A stretch of 64,000 nucleotides of DNA, taken from JACCZH01 sp963729445. Its GTDB lineage: Bacteria; Chloroflexota; Chloroflexia; Thermomicrobiales; CFX8. How positions within the stretch are numbered: the stretch's first letter is position 1; every line of letters begins with the position of its first letter. The stretch is taken from the NCBI GenBank assembly GCA_963729445.1, contig CAVSNU010000005.1:744001-808000 (forward strand). The letters are read 5' to 3'. Position numbers and translations under genes: made by a program. The notes under the pieces are model-generated. The model was given only the letters and a program-made list of their open reading frames with translations. It had not been told where the DNA came from and made no database searches. Positions 45,145 through 54,311 of this stretch are shown piece by piece.

Positions 45145-46086
45145 CTAGCTCAGGCGTATCCGGGGATCGAGAAACGTGTAAATGATGTCGGTTGCAAGGT
45201 TGACGCCGATCACCAGCAGGGCGAACACGAGGGTGGCCGATTGGACGATCGTGTAGTCACGTGCTCGAACGCCGTCGATGAGCAGTTTGCCGGCCCCAGG
45301 GAGCGCGAACACCGACTCGACGATGACGGTTCCGCCCATCAGAAAACTCGTGTGTATCCCCAGCAAGGTGACATAAGGAATCAGCGCGTTGCGCAAGACG
45401 TGCACCGTCATGACGTTGCGCTCGCTCAGCCCTTTGGCACGCGCGGTCTTGACGTAGTCCGTCTCCAGTGCCTCGAGAATGCTGGATCGCAAGCTGCGGA
45501 TCAGAATCGGAGCCAGCCCGAGCGAGAGGGTCAAGGCGGGCAGGAAGAGATGCAGGAGGTGGTCGACAAAACTGTCGCCAAACCCCGAAACCGGGAAGAG
45601 GCCCAGGGAAATGCTGAACACGATGATAAAGATGATCCCGATCCAGAACGACGGCATTACCATCGTCACCGTCAGTACCGAGCGCACGAAGTTGTCAGCG
45701 ATGCTGTTTTTCTTGAGCGCGGCCATGATTCCGAGAGGCAGGGAGATGATGGTGGTGAGGATCACCGTGTAGATCGCGAGCGAGAATGACACCAGCATCC
45801 GGCGCCCGATCAAGGAAGAGACCGGTACGTCGTAGCGCAGCGATTCCCCGAGATCGAGCTGCGCAAGATCGCGCATGTAGTAGGCGTACTGTATCCAGAT
45901 CGGCTTATCGAGCCCCATGCTGCGGCGGATGCGCACGATCGCCTCGTCCGTCGCGCGTTCTCCGAGCATAGCGGTCGCCGGGTCGCCGGGGATGAGCCGG
46001 ATCATGACGAAAAGGACGATCGTGATCCCCAGAACCACCGGGATCATCTGGAAGCAGCGTCGCAGAATGTATTGCCCTCGGGTCAT
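45145..46086 (-). CDS. Peptide/nickel-type ABC transporter permease (DppB-like)
   Basis: A 313-residue permease with the DppB N terminus (ILRRCFQMIPVVLGITIVLF then RLIPGDPATAMLG) and EAA loop (RAKGLSERNVMTVHVLRNAL). Six membrane helices are visible. GGGAGA precedes the ATG by about 8 bases. It sits between the substrate-binding protein gene and the DppC-like gene; the stretch before it contains a perfect 15-bp hairpin that may reduce its expression relative to the binding protein. Confidence 0.93.
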   Translation of the reverse strand: MTRGQYILRRCFQMIPVVLGITIVLFVMIRLIPGDPATAMLGERATDEAIVRIRRSMGLDKPIWIQYAYYMRDLAQLDLGESLRYDVPVSSLIGRRMLVSFSLAIYTVILTTIISLPLGIMAALKKNSIADNFVRSVLTVTMVMPSFWIGIIFIIVFSISLGLFPVSGFGDSFVDHLLHLFLPALTLSLGLAPILIRSLRSSILEALETDYVKTARAKGLSERNVMTVHVLRNALIPYVTLLGIHTSFLMGGTVIVESVFALPGAGKLLIDGVRARDYTIVQSATLVFALLVIGVNLATDIIYTFLDPRIRLS

Positions 46087-46106
46087 GCGAATTCTCCCGA
46101 TCGAAG

Positions 46107-46141
46107 GGCATGAGGGCGCTCGTCCAGAGCGCCCTCATGCC
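46107..46141 (-). terminator. Intercistronic hairpin between binding protein and permease genes
   Basis: Perfect 15-bp stem GGCATGAGGGCGCTC / GAGCGCCCTCATGCC with a 5-base loop, located 10 bases after the substrate-binding protein stop and 20 bases before the DppB-like start. No T-run. It may act as a partial terminator or an RNA-stabilising stem, giving more binding protein than permease. Confidence 0.65.
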
Positions 46142-46151
46142 GGCCGTGGAC

Positions 46152-47936
46152 CTAGTCTTCGACGAACGTCCGTGCGAAGTTGTACTGGCCCATTGGATGA
46201 TGGAAATAACCCTCGACGCGCTTGTTCATCACGTCGATGTACGGCACGACGAAGAGATACACAAATGGCGCGTCCTCCATGTGGATGCGCTGAATCTGAG
46301 AGTAGATGTCGCGGCGCGCCTCCGGATCGAGCGTGACGCGTCCCTCCATTGCCAGATCAACCGCTTCCTGGTTCACCCAACCGGTGCGGTAATTCTCGAT
46401 CGTCTCCGGGATGATGGCGTAGGTCACGAGCTGGTCCGGGTCGATGATGTCGTTCGTCCACTGCGTGTGGACGGCCTCGAAGTCGAACCCGCGGTATTTG
46501 TCGTTCCACACTGCGACGTCGAGTTGTTGAATATCGAGGTTGACGCCAATCGCAGCCCACATATCCTTCAGCGCCGTGGCGAGCTGTAGCTGCTGCTGAT
46601 TGCCCGCCCGCACCAGGAACTCAAGCGGGAACCCGTCCGGACTTTCCGACTCCGCCATCAACGCCTGGGCTTGCTCAAGATTGAATGGGTAGCCTTCCTG
46701 GTCCGGGTTCCAGTAGAGCGCGCCATTGGGCATAAAGCTGTTGGAGACTTCGGCATTGCCGAACAGGATCGTGTCGATGAGCGCCTGCTTGTCCGTCGCG
46801 TAATTCAGCGCCTGCCGGACCTTCACGTCGTTGAGAGGCGGGTTGCGGCAATTCAATGCAACAAATTGATTGTTGGTGGACGTCCACAGAATGACGTTCA
46901 GGTTCTCGTCTTGCTGGAGATCGGGAACGCGGTTGAAGGGCACGTCTCCCTGACCGATGATGCCGTCGATCTCACCGCCCTGGACCTGCAGGATCTGGCT
47001 GTTGCCATCCGGCACGACCGTCCAGATGATCTCGTCGAGCAGTGGCAGGCCTTCCTCCCAGTAGTTCGGGTTCTTCACCATGGTCATCTGCTCGCCCTTG
47101 CGCCACTCGCTCAACTGGAAGGGGCCGGTTCCCATGGTCTGGTCGACCAGACCATCGACGCCGACTTCTTCGGCAAATGCTTGCGAGATGATGCTGGCAT
47201 TGAACATGGCGATCTGGGGCAGGAACGGCGCCAAGGGTTCAGTCAGCGTCATGACGACGGTTGACTCGTCCGGCGTCGCGACCTCCTGTACCTCGGCGAC
47301 GCTGAACGTCCACGGACTGGCCTCGGTGTCTCTAGCCCGCTCGATTGACCATTTGATGTCGTCCACGGTCATCTCTGAGCCATCGAAGAACTTCACCCCC
47401 GGGCGAATATGGAAGACATACGTCGCGCCGTCGTCCTGTGCCTCCCATGACTCGGCCAGCCGTGGGATGAGATCGAGGCCGTCCTCGTCAACACCAATAA
47501 GCTGGTCATAGATGCTCATGAACGCCCAGATGTTGATGTTGCCGTCCTGGATCACGGGGTCCAGATTCTCAGAGTCGACTTGTCGCGCGACGATGATTGA
47601 CCCGCCCGAGGCTCCACTCGCAGTCGTGGGCTCATCTGGGGACGTCTCTTCAGTAGCTGTCCCCTCATCCGCAGGCGTCTCGTCATCCGCAGGTTCAGCG
47701 GCTGCAGTTGCCGTGACGTTTTGCTGAACGGTGACGCCGCCCGATCCCACGGTCGGGGAGGACGCTGCGGCGGGCGCGCCTTCTTCGGGTTCGTCGTCAT
47801 CGCCGCCGCAGGCAGCCAGGATCGCCGAAACGGCAGGCACGCTGAGGGCAAGCATTGATGCGCGTTTGAGAAAGGTGCGTCGATCCAACACACTCGCTTC
47901 GACGACCCTGATCGGCTGGTCGGTAGAGCCATCCAT
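46152..47936 (-). CDS. Family 5 extracellular solute-binding lipoprotein
   Basis: A 594-residue ABC binding protein starting at ATG 47936 (GGAGGG 8 bases upstream). The N terminus has a twin-arginine-like RRTFLKR followed by a hydrophobic stretch and lipobox LAAC, so it is exported and lipid-anchored. A Glu/Thr/Ala-rich linker leads to the family 5 fold (YDQLIGVDEDGLDLIPRLAE then WEAQDDGATYVFHIRPGVKF). Such proteins bind peptides, sugars or nickel. The ligand cannot be told. Confidence 0.92.
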   Translation of the reverse strand: MDGSTDQPIRVVEASVLDRRTFLKRASMLALSVPAVSAILAACGGDDDEPEEGAPAAASSPTVGSGGVTVQQNVTATAAAEPADDETPADEGTATEETSPDEPTTASGASGGSIIVARQVDSENLDPVIQDGNINIWAFMSIYDQLIGVDEDGLDLIPRLAESWEAQDDGATYVFHIRPGVKFFDGSEMTVDDIKWSIERARDTEASPWTFSVAEVQEVATPDESTVVMTLTEPLAPFLPQIAMFNASIISQAFAEEVGVDGLVDQTMGTGPFQLSEWRKGEQMTMVKNPNYWEEGLPLLDEIIWTVVPDGNSQILQVQGGEIDGIIGQGDVPFNRVPDLQQDENLNVILWTSTNNQFVALNCRNPPLNDVKVRQALNYATDKQALIDTILFGNAEVSNSFMPNGALYWNPDQEGYPFNLEQAQALMAESESPDGFPLEFLVRAGNQQQLQLATALKDMWAAIGVNLDIQQLDVAVWNDKYRGFDFEAVHTQWTNDIIDPDQLVTYAIIPETIENYRTGWVNQEAVDLAMEGRVTLDPEARRDIYSQIQRIHMEDAPFVYLFVVPYIDVMNKRVEGYFHHPMGQYNFARTFVED

Positions 47937-47979
47937 CGGTCGTACCCTCCATCTCCTGTTCACGGCGTGTGCCTGACTG

Positions 47980-48570
47980 TTACATCGAGTCGCCGGGGTG
48001 CAGGGGACAATCTTCGGGAGCGGCAATGCGCGTTCTGGCCTGGTCGGAAGCGCCGGCTGTGGCTGGCCGGGCGTTCGGAAATGCAGCCTGGGTTGGGGGG
48101 TGGACGAAAGCGTCCGAATGGAACGTGAGTTTCTTCGTGCTCAGGATGACCGTCTCGACGCCGGTAATGCCTTTGATCGGGGCTAGCTTGTCTCGAATGA
48201 ACTCGTGCAGGTGGTTGGGCGAGGCGAAGTACGCCTCGGCGATGATATCGGCCGGACCGGTCGTCACTGCTACCCAGCGCACCTCAGTCAGCGCGGCAAG
48301 CTTGTCGATCACCGTCTGGTATTCGACGAGCTCGACCCGCAGGTTGAGGTGAACATGGATGCCAAATCCGAGCTTGGCGCTGTCCGCGTATGCGGCGATC
48401 CTGATTACCCGGTTACGGAGCAGCGTGTCGAGCCGTCGCTGCACCGTGGATTTCGGCACGCCGAGTTCGCGGGCAATGTCAGCGACCGGCCTGCGGCCGT
48501 CGATCTGGAGCGCGCCGATGATCTGGAGATCGAGCTCATCGACCTGACCTGCATGAACAGCCGGAGCCAT
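47980..48570 (-). CDS. Lrp/AsnC family transcriptional regulator
   Basis: A 196-residue regulator with an N-terminal winged HTH (LDLQIIGALQIDGRRPVADI then ARELGVPKSTVQRRLDTLL) and an AsnC-type ligand-binding domain (VRWVAVTTGPADIIAEAYF). The C-terminal 45 residues are an extra tail. ATG 48570 has GAGGAG 6 bases upstream. It lies 43 bases upstream of the binding protein gene on the same strand, so it probably heads and controls the peptide-transport operon in response to an amino acid. Confidence 0.9.
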   Translation of the reverse strand: MAPAVHAGQVDELDLQIIGALQIDGRRPVADIARELGVPKSTVQRRLDTLLRNRVIRIAAYADSAKLGFGIHVHLNLRVELVEYQTVIDKLAALTEVRWVAVTTGPADIIAEAYFASPNHLHEFIRDKLAPIKGITGVETVILSTKKLTFHSDAFVHPPTQAAFPNARPATAGASDQARTRIAAPEDCPLHPGDSM

Positions 48571-48706
48571 CGCCGGCTCCTCTCGCATGACCCAAAAGAT
48601 TCCTCGTGCCGGCTGAACTGGTGTACTGTGTTAATACGGGCAAGATTCTATGGCGGATTGCCAACCAGTCACCTGATTTCCGGGTCAACGAACGATTGCG
48701 GCCGGT

Positions 48707-49978
48707 TTAGCGCCTGCCGCGGTGCCGCTCGGTCACCCCGCCGGTTGGGACTTCAATCTGGGGACGCGGCTCCCACTCCCAGTGGTGATCGAGGTGTAGG
48801 AGCCCACGTTCCTGCATGCTGGTCGATTCGACCCGCAGCATGGTCTCCTGGTGGTCGAGAAAGCGGGATTGCTCGCCGCTGGTATCGAGGAGCGTGGCGC
48901 TCAGGCGGATGGTGCCGGAGGCGATGGGAAACTCAGGTAAGGTCACCCGTGCGACGCGCGTGTCGGGCAGCTTCTCCGCACGCTGGCTGGCGGCTTGCTC
49001 CGCGAGCGGTAGCTCTGCCGGCAGGTTGATCCGCGTCTCCCACAGCTTGACGCCATCGATCTGATCGATCGCGATCTGGAGCGAGAGGATGCTCGTGTCG
49101 AGGCCGCCTGGTGCGCGAATCAAGGCTTCGACCGTCAGATCCTCGCCGGACCGGATCGCGTCGGCCGGCATGCGCAGCTCGTCCAGCGCCCGCACCCGCA
49201 GCAGGCTGAAGCGTGGCTCGTGGGTCATCAGCAGCCGGGCGTAGTGATCGACGACGTCGTTCGCCGGCCCGATATCAATCAGGTGGCCATCAACGAGCAG
49301 CGCGGCCCGATCGCAGAAGGAGCGCACCGTCTCGGCATCGTGCGAGACAAACAGAATGGTCGTGCCCCTGGCCTTGAGATCTGCCAGGGCAGTCAGGCAC
49401 TTCTCCTGGAACGATGAGTCACCGACCGCCAGCACCTCGTCGATGACCAGGATCTCCGGCGCCATCGAGATCGCGATACCGAACCCCAGCCGGGCAAACA
49501 TACCCGAGGAGTAGTGCTTGACCGGTGTGTCGACGAAGCGCTCCAGCTCGGAGAAGCGCACGATCTGCTCGTATTTCGCCTGCATCTCCTTGCGGCTGAA
49601 CCCGTAGAGGCTGCCATTCAGGAAGATGTTGTCGCGCCCGGAGAGCTCCGGGTGGAAGCCGGCGCCTAGCTCAAGCATGGCGTAGCTGCGGCCGTTGACT
49701 GAGACTTTCCCGCTGCTGGGTTCCAGGATGCGGGTGACGAGCTTGAGCAGAGTGCTCTTGCCGGCCCCGTTGCGGCCGACCAGCCCGATCGTCTCGCCGC
49801 GACGAACCCCGAAGGTCACATCGCGCAGCGCCCAGAACTCCTCCGCATGGCCGCGAGGACGGATCAGACCGATAAACCAATCCTGGAACGACGCGCGCTG
49901 CTCGTGGTGCAGGACGAAGCGGCGCGACACGTCGCGAAACTCGATGGCGTAGTCGTTCTGGTGGTCACCGTTGAGCAC
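48707..49978 (-). CDS. Polysaccharide ABC exporter ATPase (Wzt/TagH-like)
   Basis: A 423-residue ATPase. The GTG start at 49978 overlaps the permease stop by one base and has GGAGAG upstream; a longer frame would run inside the permease gene. Walker A is GLVGRNGAGKSTLLKL, the signature is HYSSGMFARLGFGIA, and Walker B is EILVIDEVLAVGD, typical of O-antigen and teichoic acid exporters. Residues about 265-400 form the Wzt-type C-terminal beta domain that reads the glycan end. The gene ends without a glycan synthesis cluster nearby. Confidence 0.92.
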   Translation of the reverse strand: MLNGDHQNDYAIEFRDVSRRFVLHHEQRASFQDWFIGLIRPRGHAEEFWALRDVTFGVRRGETIGLVGRNGAGKSTLLKLVTRILEPSSGKVSVNGRSYAMLELGAGFHPELSGRDNIFLNGSLYGFSRKEMQAKYEQIVRFSELERFVDTPVKHYSSGMFARLGFGIAISMAPEILVIDEVLAVGDSSFQEKCLTALADLKARGTTILFVSHDAETVRSFCDRAALLVDGHLIDIGPANDVVDHYARLLMTHEPRFSLLRVRALDELRMPADAIRSGEDLTVEALIRAPGGLDTSILSLQIAIDQIDGVKLWETRINLPAELPLAEQAASQRAEKLPDTRVARVTLPEFPIASGTIRLSATLLDTSGEQSRFLDHQETMLRVESTSMQERGLLHLDHHWEWEPRPQIEVPTGGVTERHRGRR

Positions 49979-50763
49979 TACAGATGCTCTCCAATATGCT
50001 TGCTGACGCGTGAGAACAGGACATAGCCGATGACGAGCAACACGAGCGCAGTGACGAGCGTGCGCGCCATGAAGAGCGGATCGGGCACCCCGCCGTAGTA
50101 GAGAACGGTGTGCAGCTCGGCGATGATCGATGCCATGGGGTTCAGCCAGTACATCCACTGGACGAGATCGGGGACGACGTCTTCCACCCGGTAAAAGATC
50201 GGTGTCATGAAGAACCAGGCTGTCAGTCCAACTTCAACCAGCACAATCGTGTCCCGGAAATAGACATGCAGCGCTGACAGGATGAGCACCAGCGCGATCA
50301 GGAAGATCGTCTGCACCAGGATGATGACCGGCAGGTAGAGCAGCCATGGAGAGAAGGAGATACCGTAGACGGCCATGAACGCGAAGAGCACCGGGAGCGC
50401 GAGGAGGTAATGGATCATGTGTGAGAGCACGACCGAGACCGGCAAGAGCATCCGCGGGAAGTAGACCTTGTTGATGATTGGGGCGTTGTCGGTGATCGCT
50501 TTGGTGCCCGCGGCGACGCTCGTGGCAGTCCAGTTCCAGGCGAGCAGCCCCGTCAGCACGAAGACCGGGAAGTTCTCAATCGTGCCGACGACACCGATGA
50601 GCTGCGTGAAGACGAACGTGAAGACCAGCATCATCAGCAGCGGGTTGAGCAACGACCACATGAAACCGAGGACCGAGTTCTTGTAGCGAACCTTCAGGTC
50701 CTTCGAGACGAGGTTGATGACCAGGCTCCGGTAGCGGATGAGCTCTGCGGCCTGCGCGACCAT
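49978..50763 (-). CDS. Polysaccharide ABC exporter permease (Wzm/TagG-like)
   Basis: A 261-residue ABC-2 permease with the N-terminal RYRSLVINLVSKDLKVRYKN and SVLGFMWSLLNPLLMMLVFT motifs of Wzm/TagG, and about six membrane helices. GGGAGAAG precedes ATG 50763 by 8 bases. With the overlapping ATPase gene it forms a two-component exporter of undecaprenyl-linked polysaccharide to the outside of the membrane. Confidence 0.93.
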   Translation of the reverse strand: MVAQAAELIRYRSLVINLVSKDLKVRYKNSVLGFMWSLLNPLLMMLVFTFVFTQLIGVVGTIENFPVFVLTGLLAWNWTATSVAAGTKAITDNAPIINKVYFPRMLLPVSVVLSHMIHYLLALPVLFAFMAVYGISFSPWLLYLPVIILVQTIFLIALVLILSALHVYFRDTIVLVEVGLTAWFFMTPIFYRVEDVVPDLVQWMYWLNPMASIIAELHTVLYYGGVPDPLFMARTLVTALVLLVIGYVLFSRVSKHIGEHL

Positions 50764-50938
50764 GTATCACTTCTCCCAGCGCCAGCGCGATTGCTCGTTT
50801 GCAACAGCGACACGTGAGTATGACCCACTCGTGATGGTAACGCCAAACGATGGCGCGTGGCGATGGCAGGTCGTATCATTCTCAAACGTCTTCCCCCCAA
50901 CCTCTCGTCGTGCGTGCCGGTCAATCGCATGTCAATGA

Positions 50939-52257
50939 ATGGGTTCACAGACATACATGCCATGTTTCGCCCGCGGGATCTATCCTGCCTTCAGTTTGCT
51001 ATGCGCTCTTCTACTGCTCGCTGCCTGTGGGAGCGCGAGCGATGCGCGTCCAGCTCGTACCGCGACGGCGCAACCGGCCGAGACTCCATCTGCGGTGAGC
51101 GGTCTTCAGTCAACTCCATCCGTCTCAGTCCAGGTCACACGTTCGGCCGCTTCTCCAACCGCCCGGACGATCCCGACGCTGACACCAACCGCTACTGTCC
51201 CCGCGGAGGAATCGGAGACCGCAGAAGCGGAATCGCTGGCCCGCCACATCGACCTGGGTGATGTCGAGGCGGAGCTCGAGGAGCTCGTGCGTGAGGTTGA
51301 CGGCACGGTCGCGGTCACGCTGGCGTCACCCGACGGGACCGTGCTCTGGGAGCACAACCCGCACGAAGCGATGGAGGCCGCGAGCCTCTACAAGCTCGCA
51401 ATCATGGTTGAGATCTACCGTGAGCAAGCTGAAGGCATGCTGGCATTCGATGATGTGGTGGAGCTCAGAGAAGCTCATTTCAGCGAGGGGCCGGACAGTT
51501 ATAGCGTTGACGACATTGGCTCGTACGCTGATGTCGAGGGTCTGGTGACGGCCATGATTACCCAGTCGAGCAATGTCGCGGCGTACGCCCTCCTCGGGCT
51601 GACCGGTTCAGAGGCCGTCAACGCTACGATGAACGATCTTGGGCTTGAAGGTATCGAGATCCGCTGGTCGCCGCGCGATGATGTTGCTCCGGCACCGCCC
51701 CCGGATGAATCGGACGCTGTGCCTGAAGCTCCCGAGGAGCTTGACCCAGGCGTCGAGCCGGAAGAACCGGAGGAGCCGCTGGACGAACCCGCTACCCAAG
51801 AGCCCGAAGCGCCGTTGGACGAACAGGATACGCAAGAGGCGGGTGGGCTGTCCGGCGCGCTCCAGCCCGTGGCAAGGTGGCTCGTCGGTCGGTTCGAGCG
51901 TGACAGCGACCTTGCGTGGGGACGCAGCGTTTAACGTGACGCGAGCATCGGATCTGGCACAGCTGTTGGTGCTGATGCTCAATGGCAGCGGTGGTCAGCG
52001 AGAGCGCCAGTCAGGAGATGCTCGATCTCCTTGGCCGGCAGGAGATCTACGGCGGACTTCCGGCGCTGCTGCCTGAGGGTACGGTGGCGCACAAAACAGG
52101 CTATCTTGAGGACGGCGTTATCAACGATGCCGGGGTGATCTACACGCCGCACGGGCCGCTGGTGGCTGTGGTTCTGACTGAAGGGGTCGGTGAGGTAGCC
52201 GCCTATGACATCGCTTCCCAGATTGGCCTGTTGTTGTATCAGCTGGGGTCAGATTAG
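50939..52257 (+). pseudogene. Serine beta-lactamase-like lipoprotein with two apparent frameshifts
   Basis: The N terminus has a lipoprotein signal (LLCALLLLAACG) and a Thr/Pro-rich linker. The class A beta-lactamase-like fold shows SLYK (catalytic Ser and Lys), TQSSNVAAYALL (the SDN-like motif) and, in another frame, HKTGYL (KTG motif). A low-complexity Pro/Glu insert of about 70 residues separates SSN from the rest. The frame breaks at a GGGG run (51918-51921) and again at 51990-51991; dropping one G at each joins DLAWDAAFNVTRASD and LMLNGSVVSESASQEML to the downstream part. This may be decay or sequence error. The family includes penicillin-binding or surface hydrolases as well as true lactamases. 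The start codon is uncertain. Confidence 0.75.
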
Positions 52258-52650
52258 GCCGCTACCGGATCGGGCGTGGCAGCTGGTCAGCCCGAGTGCG
52301 TGAGCGATGGTCGAACGGAGATCGTCGGCGTTGATCTCGCGCTTCAGCGCGCCAAACACCGTCCCCCCGAAAGACTGCAGCCGCGTGGTTAAGCCGGCGC
52401 CCCGCGAGAGGCAGAGCACCGCAGTTTGCGCGTCTTTCTGACGGATAGAGATCTCATCGAGTATCGCGAACGGATCGCCTGGGGCCAGGTGAACATCCAG
52501 CAGGATAAGATCCGGGGCCAGGTCAGCGCACATCCTCAGGACGTCATCGGTGATTGAGACAATGTTGAGGTTGATGTCGGTCCCAAGCGCCTCACGCAGA
52601 CGCTCAGAAAACACTGGGTCGTCATCGATCAACAGGACACGCTTTTGCAT
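52249..52650 (-). CDS. Single-domain response regulator (receiver protein)
   Basis: A 133-residue receiver domain. The acidic pair is in LLIDDDPVF, the phospho-acceptor Asp in LILLDVHLAPGD, the switch Ser in LCLSRGAG and the conserved Lys in GALKREI. No output domain is attached and no histidine kinase is nearby. ATG 52650 is chosen because it begins just before the first beta strand; the frame extends 21 codons upstream without support. It overlaps the end of the convergent lactamase-like gene by 9 bases. Confidence 0.83.
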   Translation of the reverse strand: MQKRVLLIDDDPVFSERLREALGTDINLNIVSITDDVLRMCADLAPDLILLDVHLAPGDPFAILDEISIRQKDAQTAVLCLSRGAGLTTRLQSFGGTVFGALKREINADDLRSTIAHALGLTSCHARSGSGLI

Positions 52651-52747
52651 CGGGCTAACGTACTCCTCGGTTCCAAGAGGCGCTCGTTGAGCTACCCGCT
52701 GGCTGCTTTGCACTGGTTACGTTCAGTGGTGGGGAGGTCGCACCGGA

Positions 52748-52769
52748 GTGAACGTACATCCTCAGTATA
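52748..52769 (-). promoter_or_regulatory. Candidate promoter of the receiver gene with palindrome-like site
   Basis: On the minus strand TATACT (52764-52769) is followed 4 bases later by ATGTACGTTCAC (52748-52759), 10/12 identical to GTGTACGTACAC. The arrangement resembles that before parA. A weak TTGCGC lies 16 bases upstream of TATACT. Confidence 0.35.
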
Positions 52770-52950
52770 TTCCGCATTGTCACAGGCGCAAGACCCTAGA
52801 AGTCCAGTCCTACGAGGGACGATTTGCCCGGTACTGTGTGACAAAATACGCTAGTGCAAGCGGAAACGACAGGACCAGCGCGAGAAATCGCAAGGGAACA
52901 CTCGGGTGCGATAAGTAGTAAGCGCCACCGAAGCTACTCTCGGCAGGCCG

Positions 52951-54211
52951 TTAGTCAAGGGTGCGCATCCCATGCCGGAACACGACGGTGAAGATGCCCA
53001 TCGCCAGCATCGCTGCGCCGTGGATGGCCAGAGCGGGCGCCAGGCCGGCGATCTCCGCGATGAGCCCAATCTCGAGGAACCCGATCGTCGTTAAGCCATT
53101 GATCATGGACTGCGCGGCGATAACGCGTCCGCGGACGCGGTCGATAGTGAAAATCTGGACGAGCGTGTCGTTCTGGACGATGTAGAGCGTTTGGAAGCAA
53201 CCGACCAGAAAGAGACTGGGCAGGATCATGGCGTACGAGTCTCCGGCCGCGACCCACAGGATCGCCAGGCCCCAGCCGAGCATCGACACCCAGATGACGC
53301 GTCCGCGCTTCCCGCGTCCGCTCAGCGCTCCCGCCGCTAGTGTTCCGATGAGTGCGCCGATACCGCTGACGCCGTGTAAGAGGCCGAGTGTACTCGCTCC
53401 TCCGCCGAGGGTGGTGATTGCGATGGCCGGCAGCAGCGCGACATACGACATGCCGAACATATAGGGCACGATGTCGTTGACCAGCGCGGCACGCAACCGG
53501 AGATTGTCTCTGATGTATTCGCGCACGTCGCGCAGATCGCCCGTGAAAGTCCGCATTGCCCGCTCCGGGCTGAACGGCGCTCGGGCAGCGCTCACAGCGG
53601 CGGCCGCTTGAAGTGGTACGAGCAAGATAAGGAGGGCGGCCGGGACATACAAGCCGACCCCGAGCAGCAGTGCCACGCTCACTCCGGCAACGTCCAGCGC
53701 GAACCCGCCGATAGCCGGCGCTGAGATTCTGGCGGCAGTACCGAGAATCGAGTTGGCGGCGATTGCGCTCTGCAAGGCGTTCCGTTCGACCAGGTTCGGG
53801 AGCAACGCCGAACGGGCCGGGAACGAGAATGCGCCGGCGCTGCCGATGATGATGACCGCTACGGCGATGGCCGGGACGCTCAGCATGCCGGCCAGCGCCA
53901 GAGCTCCGAGCACGCAGAGCCCGGCCGCTTTGATGAGAAAGATGCTCGAGAGGATGCGCCGGCGATCGAAGTGGTCGACGAGTACGCCAACGAGTGGAGA
54001 CATGATGAGCACCGGCGCCATCTGCATGAAGGAGACTGAGGCCCAGCAGGAAGTTACTGCCGGTCAGCTCGAAGACGATGTAGCCGATGACGGTCATCTG
54101 TAGCGAACGTCCGGCAACTGCCAGGAAGTTGGAGATGAAGAAGCGCCGGAATGGGCCGGAACGCCAGGCGCTCAACACCGCCGCGTTGGAGAGACCTCGC
54201 ACGCTAATCAC
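52951..54211 (-). pseudogene. MFS transporter with one apparent frameshift
   Basis: An EntS/MFS_3-type exporter of about 418 residues. The first part (FRRFFISNFLAVAGRSLQMT then VIGYIVFELTGSNFLLGLS) is in the frame that starts at 54211; the rest (MQMAPVLIMSPLVGVLVDHF then DRRRILS) is in the +1 frame. The switch is at about 54031-54038, where removal of one base gives LLGLSSFMQMAPVL. Conserved MFS features (VDHFDRRR loop, twelve hydrophobic segments in total) are otherwise intact. It resembles the intact MFS gene at 18018-19325. Confidence 0.75.
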
Positions 54212-54311
54212 CGTCCGGTATGGCTTTCTCCTCTGGAAGACCTCACTGCACCTATCCCGCCGGAAACGTTAGCATGGTGGTGGATCAAATGGTCGAGAGA
54301 GGGAGACACCG

